A stretch of DNA of 44,215 bases from CAZJHX01 sp964545715 (lineage in GTDB: Bacteria; Myxococcota_A; UBA9042; GCA-2863065). Positions within the stretch are counted from its first letter, which is position 1; each line of letters starts with the position of its first letter. Where the stretch lies: positions 1 through 44,215 of the forward strand of contig CAZJHX010000088.1 in the NCBI GenBank assembly GCA_964545715.1, given 5' to 3'. Of the stretch, positions 7,803-14,892 are shown in pieces. Position numbers and translations under genes: made by a program. Under the pieces are notes generated by a model. It was not told where the DNA came from, did no database searches, and was given only the letters and a program-made list of their open reading frames with translations.

Positions 7803-8296
7803 GTCTGGGCCCCTCCGGGCGGCTGTGCACCACCGGCGTCGATCGCGCGTTGAAGCGTCGCGCGGTGGGCTGTCGGATCGTAGCTGCGCAAGTCGAATTG
7901 TCGCATCGTGATCGCCCCTTTGATACAGGCGCGCGCGCATTCTCCGCAGGCGGTGCACCGCTCGGGATGTGCCAGAAACGCGATGCCCCTGTGGTGCTCG
8001 CCTACGCGGTCCCGGCAGTCGGTCGGGCATGCGGCCAGGCACAGCGCACAGCCGTTGCACAGGACGGCGTCCACGACAGGTCTTGGGCGCAGGTCTCGGG
8101 GCACATGGCTCGTCGGCGCGTCATGCTCGTCGCGGACGGCGCTGATCGGGCAGATGGCCCCGCACAACGCGCAGTCGATGCACAGCTCCTCGTCGACATC
8201 GAAGCGGACGTCGCGCAGCCCGGCGATCGCCCCCACCGGGCACTGATGAGCACAGGCGCTACAGCCGTCGCAGGCCTCGGTGAAGCGGTAGGTCAA
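7799..8296 (-). CDS. Polyferredoxin with four [4Fe-4S] motifs
   Basis: A 165-residue iron-sulfur protein. There are four CxxCxxCxxxC motifs in order: CDGCSACAHQCP (from residue 9), CIDCALCGAICP, CNGCALCLAACP and CTACGECARACIKG. The fourth ends CIKGA rather than CP. TTG8296 is chosen because it overlaps the stop of the NuoF-like gene (TTGA) and starts just before the first cluster; there is no signal peptide, so it is cytoplasmic. It probably carries electrons to or from the adjacent flavoprotein complex, either as a subunit or as a soluble ferredoxin. Confidence 0.85.
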   Translation of the reverse strand: MTYRFTEACDGCSACAHQCPVGAIAGLRDVRFDVDEELCIDCALCGAICPISAVRDEHDAPTSHVPRDLRPRPVVDAVLCNGCALCLAACPTDCRDRVGEHHRGIAFLAHPERCTACGECARACIKGAITMRQFDLRSYDPTAHRATLQRAIDAGGAQPPGGAQT

Positions 8297-10071
8297 TAGC
8301 CCTCCCGCGCGCCGATTGTGACCGCACCGAAGGCGCAGACGTCCATACATCCGCCGCAGCGGGCGCACGCCTCGGTGTCGATGTTGAGCCCCAGGATGCC
8401 GTCCTCAAGCGAGATCGTTCCGGCCGGGCATTGCGTCAGGCAGCGCTGGCAGGCGTCGCACACCCACGGGTCGATGCGATATCGGATCAGCTCCCGGCAA
8501 CGCCCGGATGGGCAGCGCCCTTTCAAGTGCGCTTCGTACTCGTCGCGGAAGTAGCGCAGGGTCGTCAGAATGGGGTTGGGCGCTGTCTTGCCCAGGCCGC
8601 AAAGCGAGGCCGCTCCCACCTGCTGCGACAGCCGCTCGATCGTCTCGATGTCTCCGCGTTTTCCGCGTCCCTCGCACAGGCGCTCCAGCAGCTCCAGCAG
8701 GCGCCGCGTGCCGACCCGGCAGAAGGTGCACCGGCCGCAGGATTGCTGCTGCGTAAACGACAGGAAATAGCGCGCCACGTCCACCATGCAGCGGGAGTCA
8801 TCGAGCACGACGATGCCGCCCGAGCCCATGATCGCGCCGGTCTCGGACAGCGCTTCATAGGAGATCGGCGTGTCGAACAGCTCCGCGGGCAGACACCCGC
8901 CGGACGGGCCGCCCAGCTGAACGGCCTTGATGGGACGATCGGTGCTGCTGCCGCCGCCGATCTCGTCGACCAGGCTCCGGATCGTGGTCCCCATCGGCAC
9001 CTCGACCAGCCCACCGCGCCGGATGTCGCCGGCCAGCGAGAAGACCTTGGTCCCGCGGCTGTCCCCCATGCCGATCCGTCGCCAGTGCGCCGCGCCCTTG
9101 CCCACGATGAGCGGCACGTTGGCCAGCGTCTCGACGTTGTTGATGCAGGTCGGCTGGCCCCGCAGTCCCCGCTCGACGGGATACGGCGGTCGTGGCCTCG
9201 GTATGCCTCGCCGCCCTTCGATGGCCGCGATCATGGCCGTCTCCTCGCCGCAGACGAAGGCGCCCGCGCCGCGCACGATTCGCACGTCGAAGCCGAAGTC
9301 ACCGCCGGCCACGCGCCGGCCCAGAAAGCCGTGGGAGCGCGCCTGCTCGATGGCCGCCTCCAGGCGCTTCACGGCCAGGGGGTACTCATTGCGCACGTAG
9401 ACGATGCCCTCGGATGCGCCGATGGCCAGCGCACCCAGCGCCATGCCCTCCAGGACCGCGAACGGGTCGCCCTCCAACAGGCTGCGGTCCATGAAGGCCC
9501 CGGGATCGCCCTCATCGGCGTTGCAGATCAGCACTTTCGGCTCGCCGGCGGCCGCACGGGCCAACGTCCACTTGCGTCCGGTGGGGAAGCCTGCGCCGCC
9601 TCGTCCGCGCAGCCCCGCCTCGGTGACCGCCTCGATCACGTGACGGCCATCGCCCCGGGCAACCGCAGACTCCAGCGTGCGGTAGCCGCCTGTTGCGAGG
9701 TACTCCCGAATGGACGACGGGTCGACGACGCCGCATCGCTTCAACACCACGCGCTCGTCGCGGCGCACGAAGGACGCGTCGGCTGAGCCGCTTCCGTTCA
9801 GCGAGATCAGCTTGCTCGGGTCGATCTCGTGCCCGTCGAAGTGTGCGCGCAGCAGGGCCGGCACGTCGGCCGCGGCGATATCGCCGTACAGCTGTGTGCC
9901 ATCCGCGTGCGGCAGCCCGATGACCACCTCGCGATAGCACAGCCCGATGCAGCCTACCGGCGAGAGCGCAACGTCGGGCTGGTGATCGCCCAGCCAGGTC
10001 TCCACCGCCTGGTGGACCGATGCCGCGCCGGCCGCCAATCCGCACGTGCCCATGCCCACGACCGCGCGCAT
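8293..10071 (-). CDS. NuoF/HydB-type NADH-binding FMN Fe-S subunit
   Basis: A 592-residue subunit of the long HydB/HndC type rather than the short NuoF type. Residues 1-90 are a thioredoxin-like [2Fe-2S] domain with Cys10, Cys41 and Cys45 (one Cys fewer than in Thermotoga-type HydB). The NADH/FMN core has GLRGRGGAGFPTG near 155 and NADEGDPGAFMDR near 183. The [4Fe-4S] site has SCGRCTFCRVG near 443 and SLCGLGKTAPNP near 488. A CPSGRC motif follows, then two C-terminal ferredoxin clusters (CDACQRCLTQCP, CARCGGCMDVCAFGA). ATG10071 overlaps the NuoE-like stop (TGATG). It should oxidise NADH or reduce NAD+ and relay electrons through FMN and clusters. This architecture is shared with electron-bifurcating HydABC/Nfn-like (Bfu) complexes. 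Confidence 0.92.
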   Translation of the reverse strand: MRAVVGMGTCGLAAGAASVHQAVETWLGDHQPDVALSPVGCIGLCYREVVIGLPHADGTQLYGDIAAADVPALLRAHFDGHEIDPSKLISLNGSGSADASFVRRDERVVLKRCGVVDPSSIREYLATGGYRTLESAVARGDGRHVIEAVTEAGLRGRGGAGFPTGRKWTLARAAAGEPKVLICNADEGDPGAFMDRSLLEGDPFAVLEGMALGALAIGASEGIVYVRNEYPLAVKRLEAAIEQARSHGFLGRRVAGGDFGFDVRIVRGAGAFVCGEETAMIAAIEGRRGIPRPRPPYPVERGLRGQPTCINNVETLANVPLIVGKGAAHWRRIGMGDSRGTKVFSLAGDIRRGGLVEVPMGTTIRSLVDEIGGGSSTDRPIKAVQLGGPSGGCLPAELFDTPISYEALSETGAIMGSGGIVVLDDSRCMVDVARYFLSFTQQQSCGRCTFCRVGTRRLLELLERLCEGRGKRGDIETIERLSQQVGAASLCGLGKTAPNPILTTLRYFRDEYEAHLKGRCPSGRCRELIRYRIDPWVCDACQRCLTQCPAGTISLEDGILGLNIDTEACARCGGCMDVCAFGAVTIGAREGY

Positions 10072-10526
10072 CAGTCGCCCACCAGGTCGGCTGCCGTTGC
10101 TGGAGTCAGGCGTCCATGGGTCTCGTCGTCGACGACCACCACGGGCGCCAGGCTGCAGCACCCGACGCAGGCCACCTCTTCCAGGGAGTATTTGCGGTCC
10201 TCGGTTGTCTGGCGTGGTTGTACGCCCAGCTTTTCGGAGAGCTTCTCCGTGATTCGCTCGGCCCCAAGCACGTGGCAGGCGGTGCCCCGGCAGACCCGCA
10301 CGATCACGTCGCCGCGCGGCTCCAGGTAGAACTGCTCGTAGAAGGTGGCGACCCCGAAGACCTGCGCCGGCGGCAGCTGCATGCTCTCGGCGACCCGCTC
10401 CAGCGCCGGCTGCGGCAACCAGCCCAGCGCCGCTTGGATCCCGTGCAGCACCGCGACCAGATCGTCTCGAGCCCCCTCGATCAGGGCGTCGACCACTTGC
10501 TGTTGGGTCACTGCGGCCGTCGTCAT
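10071..10526 (-). CDS. NuoE/HydC-like [2Fe-2S] subunit
   Basis: A 151-residue NuoE-family thioredoxin-like ferredoxin. An N-terminal helical part (VVDALIEGARDDLVAVLHGIQAALGWLP) is followed by VFGVATFYEQF and the [2Fe-2S] ligands Cys79, Cys84 (CRGTAC), Cys120 and Cys124 (CVGCC). Length and order are canonical. ATG10526 overlaps the stop of the FAD subunit (ATGA). It partners the NuoF-like subunit encoded next and is part of a soluble NADH-linked complex. Confidence 0.93.
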   Translation of the reverse strand: MTTAAVTQQQVVDALIEGARDDLVAVLHGIQAALGWLPQPALERVAESMQLPPAQVFGVATFYEQFYLEPRGDVIVRVCRGTACHVLGAERITEKLSEKLGVQPRQTTEDRKYSLEEVACVGCCSLAPVVVVDDETHGRLTPATAADLVGD

Positions 10527-12109
10527 GGGGCGACTCCGCGCTTGGTCGCGATGGCGCCCGACGGACACAGCTGCGCGCACTCCAGCGCCAGGTCGTCGCC
10601 GATGGCGTCAGCAAACGGTGCCCCGAAGGGCGCCTCCACGCGGGCCTCGAAGCCCCTTCCGACCACGGTCAGTCCCAGCTTGTTCTGCTCGCGGGCGCGC
10701 TCGGCCGCTGCGACGCACAGCCCGCACAGGATGCACTTGCCGGGCTCATAGTCGACCAGCTGATGCGACGTATCCAGCTGCAGCATGCGCCGCCCGCCCG
10801 CGGCGCGCTTCCACTTGGCCCCGTACTCAGCGGAATAGCGGCGCAGCAGGCAGCTGTCGTGAACCACGCACGTGCAGTCCATGCAGCGCGCCGCCTCGCA
10901 AGCGGCTACCGCGGACGGGACCGAATCGATGGTCTCGGCGCGCGACCCGCAGGACACGTTGAAGAAGGTCTCGCGCTCCCCGTCGGTCATCTTGGCGCGA
11001 AACAGCAGCGGCGAGGGCGGCGAGGGCGGTGTGGGATCGGTCAGCCAACGTCCGACGGACTCTGCGGCTCTGCGTCCGGCGCCCACCGATCGGATCGTGC
11101 TGCCGGTCCGGGTCACCGCGCGGCCGGCGGCAAAGACCCCGTCCAGCCGGGCGCGCGCATCCGCATCGGCGGTGACCCCGCGTCGACCTGCGGGGAGGCC
11201 CACCGCGTCCGCCCACAGCGGATCGACCACCGGGCCAACGGCCAGAATCACGGCATCGTGTTGGGTCTGCAGCTCTGTCAGCTGCGCGGCGTCGGCGAGG
11301 CGCCAGCCCGGGACAAAGACCGCACCCATGCGGCGGATCAGGCCGGCTTCGGCGGTCAACACAGCGTCGCTGAGGGTGCCGTTGGCCACGAGGTCGAGCA
11401 TGGCGCCGCCGGGCCGCTCCTTGTTGTCATAGACGGTGCAGCAGTGTCCCTGGCGCAGCAGATAAAACGCCGCTGACAGGCCCGTGGCGCCCGCGCCGAC
11501 AACAGCCACACTGCGCCCGCTCGGCGTGGCTCGGCTCGGCAGCGCGGCTTTGTCGTCGGCCAGGTCCTGCTCCGCCAGCAGCCCGTGAAGTCGGCGGACC
11601 GAGACCGGGGCGTCCACCTCTGCGCGCACGCATGCTGATTCGCAGTGACCTGCGCAGACCTGCCCCAGCACGGCGGGCAGCGCCAGGGCCGACCGGACGA
11701 TGGAGAGCGCCGTGACCGGATCGTCGTCCTCCACCGCGTCGAGAAAAGTGGCGACGTCCAGCTGGGCCGGGCAGGCGACAGTGCATTGACCGACGCAGGT
11801 GCCGGCGTGGTCGGACAGCAGCAGCTCCAGGCACGTCCTCCGGGACTCCCGGATTTGCTCGGAGTCCGTTCGGATGCGGGCCCCGTCGGCGGCCCGGGTA
11901 CCGCACGCGGGCGCAAGCGTGCCGGCGTCGTCGACCTCGACGGTGCACAGATAGCAGGAGACCTGGGCGGGCAGTCCATCGGCCTGGCACAGCGTCGGCA
12001 CGGTGGCGCCGGCCGCTCGGGTGGCGTCCAGCAGCGAGGCACCCGCCGGCACCGAGACCGCTACGCCGTCGACAAATACCGTGACTGCGCCTGACACCAT
12101 CACCGTCAC
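10523..12109 (-). CDS. 2Fe-2S / GltD-like FAD / 4Fe-4S subunit lacking NAD(P)H domain
   Basis: A 528-residue multidomain protein. Residues 8-75 are a NuoG-type [2Fe-2S] domain (Cys41, 52, 55, 69). Residues 95-180 are a GltD/Nfn-type dicluster domain (Cys105, 109, 113, 152, 156, 160). Residues 198-360 are a GltD-like FAD fold: GAGATG at 205-210, PGGAM, and GVFAAG at 324-329 followed by GAGRRAA. The tail has a Cys-rich segment (Cys409, 412, 414) and a ferredoxin-like CILCGLC plus CPSGAI. In GltD, NfnB and relatives a second Rossmann domain for NADPH sits between DAVILAVG and GVFAAG; here those motifs are only about 30 residues apart, so it is missing. First gene of the operon. GTG12109 or ATG12100 may be the start. 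Confidence 0.88.
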   Translation of the reverse strand: MTVMVSGAVTVFVDGVAVSVPAGASLLDATRAAGATVPTLCQADGLPAQVSCYLCTVEVDDAGTLAPACGTRAADGARIRTDSEQIRESRRTCLELLLSDHAGTCVGQCTVACPAQLDVATFLDAVEDDDPVTALSIVRSALALPAVLGQVCAGHCESACVRAEVDAPVSVRRLHGLLAEQDLADDKAALPSRATPSGRSVAVVGAGATGLSAAFYLLRQGHCCTVYDNKERPGGAMLDLVANGTLSDAVLTAEAGLIRRMGAVFVPGWRLADAAQLTELQTQHDAVILAVGPVVDPLWADAVGLPAGRRGVTADADARARLDGVFAAGRAVTRTGSTIRSVGAGRRAAESVGRWLTDPTPPSPPSPLLFRAKMTDGERETFFNVSCGSRAETIDSVPSAVAACEAARCMDCTCVVHDSCLLRRYSAEYGAKWKRAAGGRRMLQLDTSHQLVDYEPGKCILCGLCVAAAERAREQNKLGLTVVGRGFEARVEAPFGAPFADAIGDDLALECAQLCPSGAIATKRGVAP

Positions 12110-12112
12110 GCT

Positions 12113-12128
12113 TGCAACCCTTGGACCA
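12113..12128 (-). promoter_or_regulatory. Sigma-54-like -24/-12 element (candidate)
   Basis: On the minus strand TGGTCCAAGGGTTGCA has GG and GC dinucleotides exactly at the -24/-12 spacing, and TTGCA is a perfect -12 box; the -24 side matches TGG only. Transcription would start near 12102, leaving almost no leader before ATG12100, and GTG12109 would lie upstream. That geometry is awkward, so this is only a candidate. Confidence 0.3.
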
Positions 12129-12143
12129 GCCCCGAATCGGCCA

Positions 12144-12156
12144 TTTGACGGTCAAA
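12144..12156. promoter_or_regulatory. Perfect dyad TTTGAC-N-GTCAAA
   Basis: A 13-base palindrome with six-base arms, upstream of the redox operon. Its sequence differs from the two GGGGT-type dyads beside it, so it may bind a second regulator. Confidence 0.45.
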
Positions 12157-12173
12157 CGGGGTGAAGTACCCCG
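12157..12173. promoter_or_regulatory. Dyad CGGGGT-N5-ACCCCG (operator or hairpin)
   Basis: Perfect six-base arms around a five-base centre. A similar imperfect dyad is centred 22 bp away, about two helical turns, as expected for paired binding sites of a dimeric regulator. On the minus strand it could also fold as a short hairpin after the regulator gene's stop, but only TTTGACC follows it, a poor terminator tail. Confidence 0.45.
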
Positions 12174-12178
12174 CTTGC

Positions 12179-12195
12179 TGGGGAGAAACACCCGG
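12179..12195. promoter_or_regulatory. Second, imperfect copy of the GGGGT-type dyad
   Basis: TGGGGAGAAACACCCGG aligns on the opposite strand with the neighbouring dyad (CCGGGTGTTTC/TCCCCA against CGGGGTACTTC/ACCCCG). Centre-to-centre distance is 22 bp. It lies 17 bp from the stop of the FHA regulator gene. Confidence 0.4.
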
Positions 12196-12211
12196 TTTTG
12201 GCTGTCAGGGC

Positions 12212-13783
12212 CTAGGAGACGATACCGTCGGTGCGCCACTTCTCGCGGGCGGACAGCGCGGCCTTGGACGGGGCGCGATCGGCGTACAGCGCGTGCAGCG
12301 CCTCGATGTGCTCGGCCGGCGGGACTCGAGCGGAGGCACGCCAGACCTCATGCGCCTTCTTGGCGGCGTCGCGGGAGCCGAATATGCGGCTGACAACGCG
12401 CGACACGGTCTCACGTCGGCGGCCGATCGACTCGGCGGCCTCCTTGACGCGCCATCTGTGTGTGGCCAGCAGCTGCAGCAGCTCTTCGGGGGTTGGCGGC
12501 CATCCCGGCGGAGTTGGCTGTGCAGCGATCTCGAGGGGCGCCGGCGGGGCCGCTGAGGGGGTCGGCGCCCGGCCCCGGTCGGCGTGCTCACGCGCCAGGG
12601 AGATCGTCAGCCGCTCGCCTGCGCCCACACGTGCTGCCAGGGACTCCAGCCCGCGTACGTTCTCCGTCCAGTGCGCCGTCAAGAGCGCCTCGGCCAGCTC
12701 GCCGCTCTTGACCACCGGCTCATCCGGCCCTCGCTCCAGTCCCGCGCGCTCCAGGGCCGCGCCAAACATGGGCAGCAGGTCCTCGAGCCGCTTGCGCAGC
12801 GGTGGGACGGTGACCTGGCTTGTGACCAGGCGGCTCAGGAGGTCCTGCCGGATCACGCCGTCCGCGGCCAGCACGAAGACGTCCCGATTGGTCGCGGTCA
12901 CCAGCCGGCAGCGAGTGGTGATGCGGCGCGAGCCGCCGACGGCCACGAAGCTGGGGTCCGTGGGGTCAAACGCGTCCAGCAGCTTGGCCTGCGCCAGGGA
13001 GGGCAGGTCCGCCAGCTCGTCGAGAAACAGCGTGCCGTCGCGCGCGGTCGTGATCCAGCCCTGCTTCTCTTTGACGCCGGGGATGAAGCCGCCCACCACG
13101 CCGAAGAGCGTCGCTTCCTCGAGGTTGTGCGGGATCGCGCTGGCGTTGAAGGACGCAAACGGGCGGTCGCAGCGCGCCGACAGCCGATGGATATGGCGCG
13201 CAAGCCGCGTCTTGCCGGTGCCCATCTCGCCGAGCAGAAGCACGCCGTAATCGGTCTTGCTCAGCGCGACCAGCCGCTCCCACAGCTCCATCGCGCACCA
13301 CGTCCGCACGTCGAAGTCCTCGGGTGGCGGGCTGTCCGCGCGGATGAACGCTGCCCGCTCCAGCGGCGCCTGCCCCACAACAAAGACGGTGCCGCCTACG
13401 CGCACGACCTGCCCCACGCGCGCGATAACGCTGCCCTGCACGCGCTGACCTTGCACAAAGGTGCCGTTGCGCGAGCCCAGGTCTTCGATCACCAGGCCGC
13501 TCTCGCGCCCGACCGGCAGATGCTTGATGTGGGCGTGGTCGCGGCTGGCCCAGCTGTCAAAGCCCATGGTCAGGGTGCGCCCGCCGTCCGGGTGCGTCGG
13601 CTTGCGGCCCATACGCAGGGTGCGCTTGTCGCCGCGTCCAAACGGCAGAATCTGGTCCAGAATGTCGCTGTCGCGCCCGGCGCCCTGTGCGTAGACCAGG
13701 CGCAGGTAGGTGGTGTGCGAGGCCGTGCTGTCGGCGCTGTGCGCCTCGGGCGGTAGAGAGAGCGTGGTGCCGTCGTCGGTCAT
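12212..13783 (-). CDS. FHA-AAA+ enhancer-binding-type regulator, degenerate GAFTGA
   Basis: A 523-residue regulator. Residues 45-135 form an FHA phosphothreonine-binding domain (RMGR at 57, SRDHAHI at 80, LGSRNGTFV at 102-110). Residues 160-390 form an AAA+ domain of the sigma-54 activator type: Walker A GEMGTGKT (185-192), Walker B TLFLDEL (251-257), TATNRD and a TENVRGLESL motif. The sigma-54-contact loop, GAFTGA in the family, reads GGFIPGV at 231-237, so it may not engage sigma-54 normally. The C-terminus is an HTH-like region (WRVKEAAESIGRRRETVSRVV). ATG13783 overlaps the upstream stop (TGATG). It probably responds to a Ser/Thr kinase and, by position, may control the redox operon 102 bp downstream. 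Confidence 0.85.
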   Translation of the reverse strand: MTDDGTTLSLPPEAHSADSTASHTTYLRLVYAQGAGRDSDILDQILPFGRGDKRTLRMGRKPTHPDGGRTLTMGFDSWASRDHAHIKHLPVGRESGLVIEDLGSRNGTFVQGQRVQGSVIARVGQVVRVGGTVFVVGQAPLERAAFIRADSPPPEDFDVRTWCAMELWERLVALSKTDYGVLLLGEMGTGKTRLARHIHRLSARCDRPFASFNASAIPHNLEEATLFGVVGGFIPGVKEKQGWITTARDGTLFLDELADLPSLAQAKLLDAFDPTDPSFVAVGGSRRITTRCRLVTATNRDVFVLAADGVIRQDLLSRLVTSQVTVPPLRKRLEDLLPMFGAALERAGLERGPDEPVVKSGELAEALLTAHWTENVRGLESLAARVGAGERLTISLAREHADRGRAPTPSAAPPAPLEIAAQPTPPGWPPTPEELLQLLATHRWRVKEAAESIGRRRETVSRVVSRIFGSRDAAKKAHEVWRASARVPPAEHIEALHALYADRAPSKAALSAREKWRTDGIVS

Positions 13784-14892
13784 CAGAGGTGGCAGACGTA
13801 CGGGTGCGTGGTGTTGAGCGGCGCGATGGTGAAGATGGGCCCGCCCGCGCCGATCACGGCGACGGTGCCGACATAGTGGTCGTCGTCGTTGCTCCATTCG
13901 GTCTGCATCGCAAGCACCCGGCCGTCCGGCAGTGGGCACGGAAACAGCCACGACTCGTCGACGGGGGTTACGCGCGTCGCTACGCTGCCCTCGTAGTGCC
14001 AGATCCCGACCTGGGCGCCCCAGTCGGCCTCGAAGACGATGCCGCCCTGCCGAGTGTAGTGAGCGTTGCGCAGATCCTCGCCGTCCAGCCCGGGCGTGGG
14101 CTCGTCGCGCTGCGGGTGCAGCAGGATTTGGGTGCCGCTGCCGTCTGTAGCGGCCTCGCAGATCGCGGCCTCCTCGATCCAGCCGCTCTCGCCGTTTCCG
14201 CAGCTGAAGAGGATGCGGCTGCCGTTAGGCGACAGGTGAGGGGTTTGAAAGTGCGTGTAGGCACCCACCTTGTCTGGTGCCGCGAGCTCGGGTGGCTCGA
14301 TCCCCGTCAGCAGCTGCGTGCCGCCGTCCCAGATGCTGGCGCCCAGGGGCTCGTTGCGGTCCACGCGATGCAGAGCGATGAGCTCGCTGTGGATGTTTGC
14401 ACCCCAAACGACAACCCGCCCGCCCCCGGCCACGGCGATGTACTCGCCCGGGCTGCACATATTCTCGCCGTCGGGGCAGCCGGCGCCGGACCGCATGCGT
14501 GGCAGCAGGTTGGCCGAGTCCTGGCGCTCGAGGTCTACCAGCATGATGCAGCTGTCCCCGCAGTCGGTGTTCAGCACAACCCAACGCGCGTCGGCTGTCA
14601 CGTCGTACAGCGCGTGATCCCCCAGCCCCGTGACCGCCTCGAGCTGCTCGGACAGGGCCGACTGTGGCTGTCCCGAGCCCACATCGATCGTCTCGATCCA
14701 GCTGGAGTCGGCATGGGCAAAGCTGAACCGGGCGGTGAACTCGGCCACGCCGGCCGCGTCCACGCACTCTAGCGTGGGGTGGCAGATTCGGCCGTCCTTG
14801 CAGTCGGAGTCAAACTGGCACCCGAAGCGCCCTTCGAGGTCAGCGCACGCCGTTGTCAGGAGCGCGGCGATGATCGTCAGTCCCATCCGCAT
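13783..14892 (-). CDS. Lipoprotein, TolB/WD-like beta-propeller
   Basis: A 369-residue predicted lipoprotein. ATG14892 has an AAAGGA-like site upstream and gives MRMGLTIIAALLTTAC with Cys16 lipidated. A short Cys-knot-like segment follows (FGCQFDSDCKDGRICHPTLECVD), then repeated propeller-like blades (DARWVVLNTDCG, GGRVVVWGANIHSEL, HLSPNGSRILFSCGNG, RQGGIVFEADWG). The LSPNGSRILF blade is typical of TolB-type propellers. It is coupled to the FHA regulator gene (TGATG), and its first 53 bases lie inside the end of the DUF2079 gene. It could be an envelope sensor, but that is speculation. Confidence 0.72.
   Translation of the reverse strand: MRMGLTIIAALLTTACADLEGRFGCQFDSDCKDGRICHPTLECVDAAGVAEFTARFSFAHADSSWIETIDVGSGQPQSALSEQLEAVTGLGDHALYDVTADARWVVLNTDCGDSCIMLVDLERQDSANLLPRMRSGAGCPDGENMCSPGEYIAVAGGGRVVVWGANIHSELIALHRVDRNEPLGASIWDGGTQLLTGIEPPELAAPDKVGAYTHFQTPHLSPNGSRILFSCGNGESGWIEEAAICEAATDGSGTQILLHPQRDEPTPGLDGEDLRNAHYTRQGGIVFEADWGAQVGIWHYEGSVATRVTPVDESWLFPCPLPDGRVLAMQTEWSNDDDHYVGTVAVIGAGGPIFTIAPLNTTHPYVCHL

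Noticed and set aside
8431..9786. Plus-strand reading frame opposite the NuoF-like gene
   Set aside because: Composition is typical of an antisense shadow, and the NuoF-like protein is fully recognisable.
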